Part shown: positions 1 to 5,477 of the stretch, piece by piece
Layout of the letters: each line of letters opens with the position of its first letter
Position numbering within the stretch: the first letter of the stretch is position 1
Source of the DNA: JBFMDU01 sp034431935
GTDB lineage: Bacteria; Chloroflexota; Dehalococcoidia; GIF9; JBFMDU01
Direction of reading: 5' to 3'
DNA: 5,477 nt
NCBI GenBank assembly: GCA_034431935.1
Contig: DAOUCU010000019.1
Span: 1 to 5,477, forward strand
Notes under the pieces: model-generated
What the model saw: the letters and a program-made list of their open reading frames with translations, nothing else
Told to the model about the DNA's origin: nothing
Databases searched by the model: none
Position numbers and translations under genes: made by a program

Positions 1-21
1 CTCTTTGTATTTTCTTGCCAT
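1..21 (-). CDS. N-terminal start of a truncated gene, product unknown
   Basis: Only seven codons are visible (MARKYKE), running off the left edge, so no function can be assigned. The start is well supported. An ATG at 21-19 is preceded by a near-ideal Shine-Dalgarno sequence, GGAGGTG, at 31-25 on the minus strand, with five bases between GGAGG and the ATG, and the frame stays open to the edge. The gene has the same orientation as the large secreted-protein gene but is separated from it by 252 bp and a probable terminator, so it is likely transcribed separately. Its ribosome binding site lies inside two nested inverted repeats, which suggests translational control. A short basic N-terminus fits many families, including transposases and small DNA-binding proteins, but this is speculation. 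Confidence 0.6.
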
Positions 22-24
22 TTT

Positions 25-31
25 CACCTCC
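25..31 (-). promoter_or_regulatory. Shine-Dalgarno site of the left-edge gene
   Basis: The minus strand reads GGAGGTG, then AAA, then ATG. This strong match to the 16S rRNA 3' end at ideal spacing is what decides the start of the truncated gene. Its first two G residues are also the last two bases of a 6-bp hairpin arm (CCAGGG/CCCTGG), so folding would partly occlude it. Confidence 0.75.
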
Positions 32-70
32 AGGGTGGTCTATTCCCTGGCCTTACTTTAATACAAAGAG

Positions 71-220
71 GCGACTTTTCATAGCTGAGCAGGCATTTCA
101 ATCGCTATTTTCGGGTTTTACGGCGCCCTTGACAGATGGTACCTGCTTGGTTCCGTCTGAATGAAAAGGGGCCGCTTTCTGATAATGGGCCACAGGATTC
201 TCAAGTGAGAAAAACAGAAT
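71..220. other. Intergenic stretch without a gene
   Basis: No start codon with a ribosome binding site and a sensible reading frame was seen on either strand. It contains an 8-bp inverted repeat, CTTTTCAT at 75-82 and ATGAAAAG at 161-168, about 78 bases apart and possibly coincidental. A plus-strand TTGACA at 129-134 has no -10 partner at suitable spacing and no gene downstream on that strand. Any promoter for the left-edge gene should lie here or just below it, but none could be identified with confidence. Confidence 0.5.
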
Positions 221-257
221 ACAGGTAAGGACAACCACTCTGGTTGTCCTTACCTGT
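210..257 (-). terminator. Rho-independent terminator of the large secreted-protein gene
   Basis: A perfect 17-bp inverted repeat (arms 221-237 and 241-257) encloses a 3-base loop, starting 16 bases after the TAG stop of the large gene. On the minus strand the stem is followed, after a six-base gap, by TTTTT at 214-210. The stem is unusually long and has no mismatch. The T-tract is short and set back from the stem, so termination may be less efficient than for a classical site. On the plus strand the stem is followed by TGTAAAGG with no T-run, so the element looks unidirectional. It may also protect the 3' end of the long mRNA. Confidence 0.75.
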
Positions 258-273
258 TGTAAAGGGGAAAGGC

Positions 274-3200
274 CTATTTCTTTCTGCCTCTGCCACTGCC
301 ACCCCTGTTGTCGTCATCATTGCCTGAACTCTGACCCGGTTTCCATCCCGGTGATTGAGTGTTGGTCATAGCTTTGACAGCATACTCCCAGGCTTTCTCA
401 TAGTGCTCGAACGCCTGGCTTATGTCGGGGGATCTACCCATAAGCTCTTGCGAAGCCTTCTCATAAGCCGCTACGGCTTTGGCTAACAGTGCGGCATCAA
501 TCAGACCGCTGGCGGCATCCCTGGCTTCCTTAATTGCGGTGGCCGCGAGACGCCGGTCGGCTTCAAGGAGATTCCCCTGGACCATAGAGGCAAGCTCCTT
601 AATATTCTGAGGCAGGTTGCCGCCGCGGGCCAGTGACTTGAGGTCATTGGCCGCAAGTTTCTCATAATGGAAGACCTTATCGGCGTCCCTGGCGTTGAGA
701 TGGCTATCATCTATCCAGTAGGCTGCGTTCAGGCTCTTCTCGATGTTGCTGATGGCCTGTTTAAGAGAACTGTCAATCCGGCTCTGTCCGGTCAGCGCCG
801 ATTTGAGCGCGTTAAGGGCGCTCAGTTTGAGGGGGCGTGCTGGCTCAGAGGGAGTCGGTGGCTGCGGCTCATACTTGACCAAGATGGCGCGGATGGCCGC
901 CTCCCATGCCTTACCGTAGAAGTGGATGGCCTGTTCGGCATCGTTCTTCTTACCACCCTGTGAATAGGTGTCAGCGCGAAGGAGGTACGACTTGGCCTCG
1001 TTGAGATAACGCAGGGCCTTCGGGGTTGTGGCTATCTGCCTGGCCTCGTTGTAGGCAACATTAGCCAGGACGCGGTCGGCCTGAACAAGACTATCGCCTA
1101 CGGTCCGGGCTACATCTTTGACTTCGGCCGGAACGCGAGGATGACTGAGCACGTGCTTCAACTGGATAGCGGCGTGTCTCTCGGCGTCGAAGACACGGCC
1201 GCCGGTGCGCTGGTTCAAATGAGTATCGTCAACCCAGAGATTGGGCATCAGGCTGGCCTTGATGAGCACGATGGCTTCCCTGATCTCCCGCTCCCAGTAG
1301 GGCTTCAGGTTATTGTCTCCGCAATTGATTCTGGGTAATGTGTGGCTGGTTCCGGTAAGGCGCTCGAGCGTGGTCACCGACGTTGCCTTCAGTGCCCGGG
1401 CGCCGCTGGGGCCGGGCTGTGGTGCCAGCGTCAACGTCACAGCTATGGTCGCCGGGCTTCCCGCCGCTCCCGCGGCGGCTATGGTGATGGTACCGTGGTA
1501 GGTGCCGGCATTAAGGCCGGTGACATTCACGGCGGCTACGGTCTGGCCGGTGCCCGTAGTAACGATGCCGCTGGTCGGGGACAGTGTGAGCCATCCGGCG
1601 TTGGTGGAAGCCGTCCAGCTCAGCACACTGCCGCCCGCGTTGGTCAGCGCAAGAATCTGGTTAGCGGGATTGGGGCCGCCGACAGTAGCCTCGAAGCTGA
1701 TCGAGTTCTGGCTGACCGATAGGGCTGGCCCGAGAGATACGCCCACGGTTACCGGTATCGTCGCCGGACTGCCGGTTGCACCGCTGGCATTGATAGTCAG
1801 AGTACCAAAGTGGGTCATAGCGGGCATGGTGGTGGTGGCAACGCTAACGGTCAATGATGCTGACTGACCCGCAGTCAGACTGCCACCGGTGGGAGTGACC
1901 GTGAGCCAGGCATGGCTTGAAATGATTGACCAGTCGAGAGAGCCGCCTCCAGAGTTGCTCAGAATTATGGTCTGGGGCTGAGGATTAAGCGTCGTTGTCC
2001 CGGAGAAGCTGAGAGTCTCGGGGCTGTAGGAGAGAGCCGGGCCGACAACCGTCAGCGTCACCGGGATAGTCAGCGGGCTGTTGCTGGCGCCATCCGCGCT
2101 TACGGTAATGACGGCACTGTGGCTACCCGCATTCAGTCCGGCAATGCTCGCTGATACGGTTACCGTGCCCGGCTGGCCGGATGAGCTGCCGCCGGTCGGG
2201 TTGAGGCTTAGCCAGGCCGCGCTGCCAGATACCGACCAGTTGAGCGTGCCGCCTCCGGAGTTGGTGATGGTGAAGCTCTGGCTGGCAGGGTCAGTGCCGC
2301 CGAGCAGAGCGACAAAATTGAAGCTATTGGTATTAACCGAGATAGCCGGCGCCGTAGAGATTACCACGGTTACAGGCACCGTGACCGGACTGCTCTGAGC
2401 GCCGCTGGCGGTTATGGTTATGGCGGCGTTGTGGGTGCCGGTGCCGAGCGCGGCGGTGTCAACCGATACAGTGATTATCGCAGGGCTGGTGCCAACCGTT
2501 CCCCCTGTTGGGTTAGCACTGAGCCACGGTGAACTGCTCGATGCCGCCCAGGCGAAACTGCCGTCGCCGCTATTAGAAATAGTCAGCGTCTGGGTGGGGA
2601 ACGGCGTGCCGGGTTGGCCGGCGAAGTTCAGGCTGGCCGGGGTGACCGAGATTGATGGCGGTCGGCTGATGGTAATGGTGACTGGTAGACTTGCCGGACT
2701 GCCCGAAGCACCGGGCGCGGTTATCGTTATGGCTCCGGTAAAGGTGCCCGCGCTGAGGCTGGCGGCGTTCACGGACACAGTAAGCGACGCTGAAGCTCCC
2801 GCCATAAGACTGCCGCTGACCGGGCTGACGCTTAGCCACTGGGTATTACTGGAGACGGCAGTCCAGTCCATGGTGCCGCCGCCAGAATTGGTCAAAGTCA
2901 CGGTCTGTGGCGCCAGTGGACTCCCTGAGGTCCCGGAAAAGGTAAGGCTGCTCGGGCTAAGCAAAATAGTCGGTGGTGCCTGCACCGTCACCGTCACCGG
3001 TACGGTGACCGGTGCGGCACCGGCAGCAGAGAATGTGAGGTTGCCGGTGTAGGTTCTAGGGGACAATGCGGAGGTCTTGATGGTGACCACCGTGTCCTCG
3101 GCCCCACCGGTCGGAATGGAACCGCTTGCCGGGCTGATGGACAGCCACGAAGGCTGGTCGCTAACGGCGGTCCAGTCGAGGGTTCCGACACCGGTGTTGC

Positions 3201-4614
3201 TTACCGTTAGGGTCTGCTGGTGGTCTCCAGAGCCGGCGGTGACATCGAAGCTGATGTTAGGCGGGTTCATGGACAGGGCCGGCACGCCGATGGCCAGGGT
3301 GACCGGAATACTGACCGGGCTGTTCGCAGCCGGACTTCCCTGCTCGTTTTGACCGGTAATAGTGATGCTGGCGTTGTAGGTGCCCCCGGACATTCCCGCC
3401 GGATTGACGCCTACTGTGACGGGAGTAGTGTCCCATTGGGAAACACCGCTGACGGGGGCTACGGAAAGCCATGACGCACTGGTGGTCACTGACCAGACAA
3501 GGCTGCCGCCGCCCATATTCCAGATGCCGATGGTCTGGTTCGCTGGGTAGGGCTGGCCCTCGACGCTCTCAAAGTATAGGCTGTTCTCCGTGACACCGAT
3601 CCACGGTGCCTCTGCCCTGACGTACTCCAGCACCGTTATTTCGGCCAGACCGGGCTGTATGGGAGATAGGGTGCTGTTGGTCTGAGTCCAGACCCACACA
3701 TAGCGGCCCTCGGCCAGACCATACATGCTGAAGTTCCCCTGCTCGGTGGTGGTGGTGGTGGTGCCGAACATGTCAGGATATGACTTGAATACGTTCGATG
3801 CGCTGGCATCGAACGTGGGAGTGTTGGAAACAAATAACCGGTACCAGTGGTCGTTCTTGGGGTCGACGACAAGTTTGCCGATTTTGTAACTGCGGCCGAG
3901 GTCGATCATGATGTGGCCGAAGGTGGTATTCAGACCATTATCGTTACGTACGGCGTTGGAAAGCCAGAAGGTGTTCCTGTTGCCATCGTTAGCGTTGGAC
4001 ACGGTATAGGGCGGGTTGGGCGTACCTGCGAGATTGGCAACCGGGCGGTTAAGGGCGATATTAACATTGCCCGGCGCATAATCAATTGGGGGGTCTACGG
4101 CCGGGTTGAGGTAGTTATAGACCTCAAATTCATAGACGCCTATCGGGGCTGTGCCATTGGCCCAACCATTGAACTTGAGATAGCGTGCGAAGAAGCCGTT
4201 AACGTAGATCGAGACCGGTCCATCCATCGAGGCCGTCCACAAGCGCGTGCCGCCGGGCAAAGGGGTGAAGTCGAGATTATTGCTCGAGCCCGATATGTCG
4301 AAGCCCTGGACCCAGGCGAGGCTAAGGTCGATGCGGCCGATGTTCTGGCGCGAGCCAAGGTCAACTACAAATGTGATGCGGTTTATGGGGCCGCCCTGAT
4401 TGCTGTACACAGCCGTGCCTTGGTTGCCATCGGTAACGTATGATGGCTCTCCAGAAACTACATTAGTTATCAGGTTGACCGGCGCACCCAGAGCCGCATT
4501 CCAGAAGTCATAGACAATCTTCTCCTGTGCGCTGGCAGGCATAACCGGCCCGAAAGCGGACAGAAGTAACGATAGCGATACTATTACTGCGAGCAGTCCG
4601 CGAACTCTTGGCAT
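274..4614 (-). CDS. Large secreted adhesin-like protein: two F5/8C domains, seven BACON-like repeats, two helical C-terminal domains
   Basis: This encodes 1446 residues ending at a TAG stop. Residues 1-29 are a Sec signal peptide: Arg3 and Arg5, a hydrophobic core at 7-21, and an ASA cleavage motif before Gln30. Residues about 40-168 and 184-331 are two discoidin (F5/8 type C) domains, the second with the typical NIALNRP start and an ANDGNRNTFW segment. Residues about 337-1065 are seven BACON-like Ig-fold repeats, each with WLSxxPxxG or a close variant. Residues about 1072-1246 and 1259-1418 are two copies of a helical domain. The tail, 1420-1446, is Gly/Asp/Arg/Lys-rich. No enzyme domain, LPXTG motif or C-terminal membrane segment is visible, so the protein is probably released or held non-covalently. 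The mature protein has one cysteine (Cys1098). The start is supported by AGGAG at 4627-4623, eight bases upstream. By family knowledge, discoidin domains bind glycans or surfaces; an adhesin or scaffold role is inferred. Confidence 0.9.
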   Translation of the reverse strand: MPRVRGLLAVIVSLSLLLSAFGPVMPASAQEKIVYDFWNAALGAPVNLITNVVSGEPSYVTDGNQGTAVYSNQGGPINRITFVVDLGSRQNIGRIDLSLAWVQGFDISGSSNNLDFTPLPGGTRLWTASMDGPVSIYVNGFFARYLKFNGWANGTAPIGVYEFEVYNYLNPAVDPPIDYAPGNVNIALNRPVANLAGTPNPPYTVSNANDGNRNTFWLSNAVRNDNGLNTTFGHIMIDLGRSYKIGKLVVDPKNDHWYRLFVSNTPTFDASASNVFKSYPDMFGTTTTTTEQGNFSMYGLAEGRYVWVWTQTNSTLSPIQPGLAEITVLEYVRAEAPWIGVTENSLYFESVEGQPYPANQTIGIWNMGGGSLVWSVTTSASWLSVAPVSGVSQWDTTPVTVGVNPAGMSGGTYNASITITGQNEQGSPAANSPVSIPVTLAIGVPALSMNPPNISFDVTAGSGDHQQTLTVSNTGVGTLDWTAVSDQPSWLSISPASGSIPTGGAEDTVVTIKTSALSPRTYTGNLTFSAAGAAPVTVPVTVTVQAPPTILLSPSSLTFSGTSGSPLAPQTVTLTNSGGGTMDWTAVSSNTQWLSVSPVSGSLMAGASASLTVSVNAASLSAGTFTGAITITAPGASGSPASLPVTITISRPPSISVTPASLNFAGQPGTPFPTQTLTISNSGDGSFAWAASSSSPWLSANPTGGTVGTSPAIITVSVDTAALGTGTHNAAITITASGAQSSPVTVPVTVVISTAPAISVNTNSFNFVALLGGTDPASQSFTITNSGGGTLNWSVSGSAAWLSLNPTGGSSSGQPGTVTVSASIAGLNAGSHSAVITVSADGASNSPLTIPVTLTVVGPALSYSPETLSFSGTTTLNPQPQTIILSNSGGGSLDWSIISSHAWLTVTPTGGSLTAGQSASLTVSVATTTMPAMTHFGTLTINASGATGSPATIPVTVGVSLGPALSVSQNSISFEATVGGPNPANQILALTNAGGSVLSWTASTNAGWLTLSPTSGIVTTGTGQTVAAVNVTGLNAGTYHGTITIAAAGAAGSPATIAVTLTLAPQPGPSGARALKATSVTTLERLTGTSHTLPRINCGDNNLKPYWEREIREAIVLIKASLMPNLWVDDTHLNQRTGGRVFDAERHAAIQLKHVLSHPRVPAEVKDVARTVGDSLVQADRVLANVAYNEARQIATTPKALRYLNEAKSYLLRADTYSQGGKKNDAEQAIHFYGKAWEAAIRAILVKYEPQPPTPSEPARPLKLSALNALKSALTGQSRIDSSLKQAISNIEKSLNAAYWIDDSHLNARDADKVFHYEKLAANDLKSLARGGNLPQNIKELASMVQGNLLEADRRLAATAIKEARDAASGLIDAALLAKAVAAYEKASQELMGRSPDISQAFEHYEKAWEYAVKAMTNTQSPGWKPGQSSGNDDDNRGGSGRGRKK
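355..1401 (-). repeat. Tandem duplication of an alpha-helical C-terminal domain
   Basis: Two copies occur within the large protein, at residues about 1072-1246 and 1259-1418. Both share W-[VI]-DD-[TS]-HLN-x-R, then VF-x-x-E, LxxADRxLA, EAR and KAWE in the same order. Matching landmarks lie exactly 173 residues apart (Trp1127/Trp1300, Phe1142/Phe1315, Asp1180/Asp1353, Glu1190/Glu1363), falling to 172 at the KAWE motif (Trp1237/Trp1409), so the copies align with almost no gaps through their centre. Copy A has about 14 extra residues near 1085-1103, including the only cysteine. The heptad-like spread of Ala, Leu and charged residues suggests helical bundles. A Pro-rich linker at about 1249-1258 separates the copies. 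I recall similar modules at the ends of other environmental surface proteins but cannot name a family, and no function can be given. Confidence 0.8.
1420..3606 (-). repeat. Seven tandem BACON-like Ig-fold repeats (coding)
   Basis: The repeats begin near residues 337, 445, 548, 653, 756, 859 and 963. Each has LxF in the first strand, a TxxNxGxGxLxW block, a WL-[ST]-x-x-P-x-[SG]-G motif, a TVSV-like strand, a Gly-Thr-Tyr/Phe turn and a closing PVT strand. The Trp of the WL motif is at 382, 490, 593, 697, 801, 903 and 1008, a spacing of 102-108 residues. This fits the BACON/BACON_2-type beta-sandwich, known as a carbohydrate- or mucin-associated or spacer module in secreted proteins. Nucleotide copies are clearly diverged, so the array is old rather than a recent expansion. 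The likely role is a stalk holding the N-terminal binding modules away from the helical end. The first copy, beside the discoidin domains, is the least typical. Confidence 0.85.
3622..4497 (-). other. Two discoidin / F5-8 type C-like domains (coding region)
   Basis: This encodes residues about 40-331 of the large protein. Domain 1 (about 40-168) has a DGN segment, a VVDLGSRQNIGRIDL strand, ARYLKF and a closing YEFEVYNY strand. Domain 2 (about 184-331) has NIALNRPV, ANDGNRNTFW, IMIDLGRSYKIGKLVV, RYVWVW and AEITVLEY. The D-G-N-x-x-T-x-W segment and the central DLG strand are hallmarks of galactose-binding-like folds (discoidin, CBM32). Such domains bind glycans or surfaces, but the ligand cannot be read from the sequence. 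Domain 1 lacks the usual Trp after DGN, so it may be more divergent or differ in specificity. Confidence 0.78.
3745..3762 (-). repeat. (ACC)6 trinucleotide tract encoding six threonines
   Basis: Six uninterrupted GGT units on the plus strand read as six identical ACC codons, giving Thr285-Thr290 inside the second discoidin-like domain, between strands in a probable loop. Perfect use of a single codon marks it as a simple-sequence repeat able to gain or lose in-frame units by slippage. Being trinucleotide, such changes would alter loop length without breaking the frame. Confidence 0.85.
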
Positions 4615-4622
4615 CAGGCATT

Positions 4623-4627
4623 CTCCT
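4623..4627 (-). promoter_or_regulatory. Shine-Dalgarno site of the large secreted-protein gene
   Basis: AGGAG on the minus strand lies eight bases before the ATG at 4614. A second ATG at 4621, one base after AGGAGA, is out of frame and too close to be used. This supports the start that yields the clean signal peptide. Confidence 0.7.
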
Positions 4628-4702
4628 GTCTACTACAGCGGTCTACCGCCGAGTCCGATGGGCACAATGGGCAAGCCATCGGTTACTACAACCTTTGGTA
4701 CA

Positions 4703-4708
4703 ATTATA
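4703..4708 (-). promoter_or_regulatory. Putative -10 box for the large secreted-protein gene
   Basis: A perfect TATAAT on the minus strand sits about 90 bp upstream of the ATG and would give a 5' leader of roughly 80 bases. The -35 position at 17-bp spacing (4731-4726) reads TGTATT, a poor match, so either the promoter depends on an activator or alternative factor, or the box is fortuitous. An inverted repeat GTAAC-N6-GTTAC at 4741-4756 lies just upstream of this -35 position and could be an operator. The leader contains two small dyads, at 4656-4681 and 4638-4649. Confidence 0.4.
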
Positions 4709-4845
4709 GTTTAGAAGCAGCCGCAAATACAGCCCTGATGGTAACGGAATGGTTACGATTTGGTTTCGTTTTGGTCGTGATCCGTGTTCAGGTCACCGGC
4801 GGGGGAGTTGGGTGGGACGGCTTTTTCCACCAATCGGGGAAGGGA

Positions 4846-4908
4846 CACCTGCTGGCCGCTAGGTGCCGGACAATACGCTCCGTTATATATAGCCGATGAC
4901 TGTCCCGG
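4846..4908 (-). other. Possible 3' hairpins after the DraG-like gene
   Basis: Immediately after the stop codon the minus strand has an imperfect inverted repeat: arms CCGGGACAGT at 4908-4899 and ATTGTCCGG at 4874-4866, with one bulge and a long loop containing TATATATA. Next comes a 5-bp hairpin, CACCT/AGGTG, at 4865-4846. Neither is followed by a T-tract, so they do not qualify as an intrinsic terminator. They may stabilise the 3' end or be incidental. Confidence 0.25.
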
Positions 4909-5477
4909 TCATAATCTATAGCGCTCGTTGAACTCATCGATAACAGCCAGCAGGTCACCGTCGAGCAGACCCCGAACCTTCTCCACAATATACCCGGGGA
5001 CCTCCTTATAGTAGGCCTGGGCAATACCCCCGGCCATGCAGGCAAGGGTATCGCTGTCGCCGCCCAAAGACACCGCTTTCCTGACGGCATCCTCGTAGTC
5101 CTTTGATTCCAGGAAGGCGGTGATGGCCTGCGGCACCGAGCGCTGGCAGGTCTCGTCAAAGCGGTAATGCGGGCGGATTTCATCCAGCGTCGGGCTCAGG
5201 TCGTAACCGAAGGTGTCCTCGACGTACTTCTTAATCATCTCTTTGCTTTCCCCCGACCTGGCCAGGAAGATGCAGGCGGCCACCGCCCGGGCGCCCTTGA
5301 TGCCCTCGGGGTGGTTGTGGGTGACGGCGGCGCTTCTCTCCGCTTCCCGCAGGACGGTTTCGAGGCTGGAGAAGGCAAAGCCCACCGGGCTGACCCGCAT
5401 CGCCGAGCCGTTGCCGAAGCTGTTGTAGGGGGCAGGGCTGTCGCTGTCCAGCCATTGCAGGAACATGCTGCCGTAGC
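4909..5477 (-). CDS. ADP-ribosylglycohydrolase family protein (DraG-like), C-terminal part
   Basis: The frame ends at TGA (4911-4909) and stays open to the right edge. Codons for Tyr-Gly-Ser precede the first visible Met, and a YG-[GS]-MF segment is internal in this family, so that Met is not the start. About 70-80 N-terminal residues are probably missing, including the first metal-binding motif. Counting from that Met, visible motifs are PYNSFGNGSAMR (13-24), THNHPEGIKGA (49-59) and the C-terminal metal-site motif GGDSDTLACMAGGIA (135-149), with Asp137 and Asp139 as expected metal (Mg2+-type) ligands. The family hydrolyses ADP-ribose bonds on proteins or small molecules in the cytoplasm; the substrate here is unknown. 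All visible signature residues are intact, so the enzyme looks active. It lies 294 bp upstream of the secreted-protein gene on the same strand, with no clear terminator between, but the long gap argues against tight co-expression. Confidence 0.93.
   Translation of the reverse strand, partial: YGSMFLQWLDSDSPAPYNSFGNGSAMRVSPVGFAFSSLETVLREAERSAAVTHNHPEGIKGARAVAACIFLARSGESKEMIKKYVEDTFGYDLSPTLDEIRPHYRFDETCQRSVPQAITAFLESKDYEDAVRKAVSLGGDSDTLACMAGGIAQAYYKEVPGYIVEKVRGLLDGDLLAVIDEFNERYRL

Larger units (their letters stand above)
1..70 (-). repeat. Nested inverted repeats enclosing the start of the left-edge gene
   Basis: The outer arms are a perfect 11-bp inverted repeat: CTCTTTGTATT at 1-11 and AATACAAAGAG at 60-70. 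The left arm overlaps codons 4-7 of the truncated gene and could extend beyond the window. Inside lies a second perfect 6-bp inverted repeat, CCAGGG at 30-35 and CCCTGG at 45-50, with a 9-base loop. In the minus-strand transcript the inner hairpin ends on the Shine-Dalgarno sequence, and the outer helix would bring the early codons back onto the leader. This suggests a translational attenuator or an element-end structure. A TATTAA box at 63-58 could be a -10 element but has no matching -35. If it is used, the outer left arm would lie outside the transcript. Confidence 0.45.

Noticed and set aside
129..157. Plus-strand TTGACA as a promoter -35
   Set aside because: No -10-like hexamer lies 15-19 bases downstream, and there is no plus-strand gene for it to drive.
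274..351. C-terminal sorting signal in the large protein
   Set aside because: The tail is Gly/Asp/Arg/Lys-rich, with no LPXTG-like motif, hydrophobic helix or PEP-CTERM pattern.
2414..3052. Long antisense reading frame (212 codons) on the plus strand opposite the BACON-like repeats
   Set aside because: It lies wholly within the coding region of the large gene, has a low-complexity Val/Pro/Leu-rich product that mirrors the Thr/Val/Pro-rich repeats, and resembles no protein I know. The same applies to the other plus-strand frames at 667-963, 1141-1867, 2081-2398, 3077-3474 and 3847-4443.
1420..3606. CRISPR array or recent DNA tandem repeat
   Set aside because: The periodicity of about 310 bases comes from protein domains. 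Copies differ widely at the nucleotide level, and there are no short identical repeats with unique spacers.
4883..4892. TATATATA as a promoter element or archaeal TATA box
   Set aside because: It lies about 275 bp upstream of the adhesin start and just after the DraG-like stop, with only a poor -35 match at 17 bp. A closer TATAAT exists, and archaeal origin is not otherwise supported.
4788..5183. Minus-strand frame of 131 codons overlapping the DraG-like gene and extending into the spacer
   Set aside because: It is out of frame with the well-conserved ADP-ribosylglycohydrolase and its Arg/Pro/Ser-rich translation has no recognisable motif. It looks like a shadow of the real gene.

Overview
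The window holds one very large gene, one partial gene at each edge, and two short intergenic stretches. All three genes read on the minus strand. The taxon cannot be fixed from the sequence. Shine-Dalgarno motifs, a Sec-type signal peptide and a TATAAT-like box argue for a bacterium, and composition is moderately GC-rich. The architecture of the large protein, with repeated WLSxxPxxG Ig-like domains and helical W-x-DD-x-HLN domains and no obvious wall anchor, resembles surface proteins I associate with environmental Chloroflexota-type genomes. That is a weak inference from memory.

Layout, in the direction of transcription (right to left). (1) Positions 5477-4909 carry the C-terminal part of an ADP-ribosylglycohydrolase (DraG-like) gene whose start lies beyond the right edge. 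(2) Positions 4908-4615 are a 294-bp spacer. It holds a TATAAT-like box and several small dyads ahead of the large gene, but no convincing terminator for the DraG-like gene. (3) Positions 4614-274 encode a 1446-residue secreted protein: signal peptide, two discoidin/F5-8-type-C domains, seven tandem BACON-like Ig-fold repeats of about 104 residues, then two copies of an alpha-helical domain of about 160-175 residues and a basic Gly/Asp-rich tail. (4) Positions 257-221 form a perfect 17-bp hairpin followed by a T-tract, the likely terminator of the large gene. (5) Positions 273-22 otherwise form a spacer without a gene. (6) Positions 21-1 are the first seven codons of another gene with a strong ribosome binding site lying within two nested inverted repeats.

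The large protein is best read as an extracellular adhesin or carbohydrate-binding scaffold: predicted glycan-binding modules at the N-terminus, a beta-sandwich stalk, and a duplicated helical module at the C-terminus. No catalytic domain was recognised in it. The DraG-like enzyme is probably cytoplasmic, and nothing in the sequence ties it functionally to the adhesin. The points most worth a second look are the duplicated helical domain, the single cysteine in an insertion found only in its first copy, and the structured leader of the left-edge gene.
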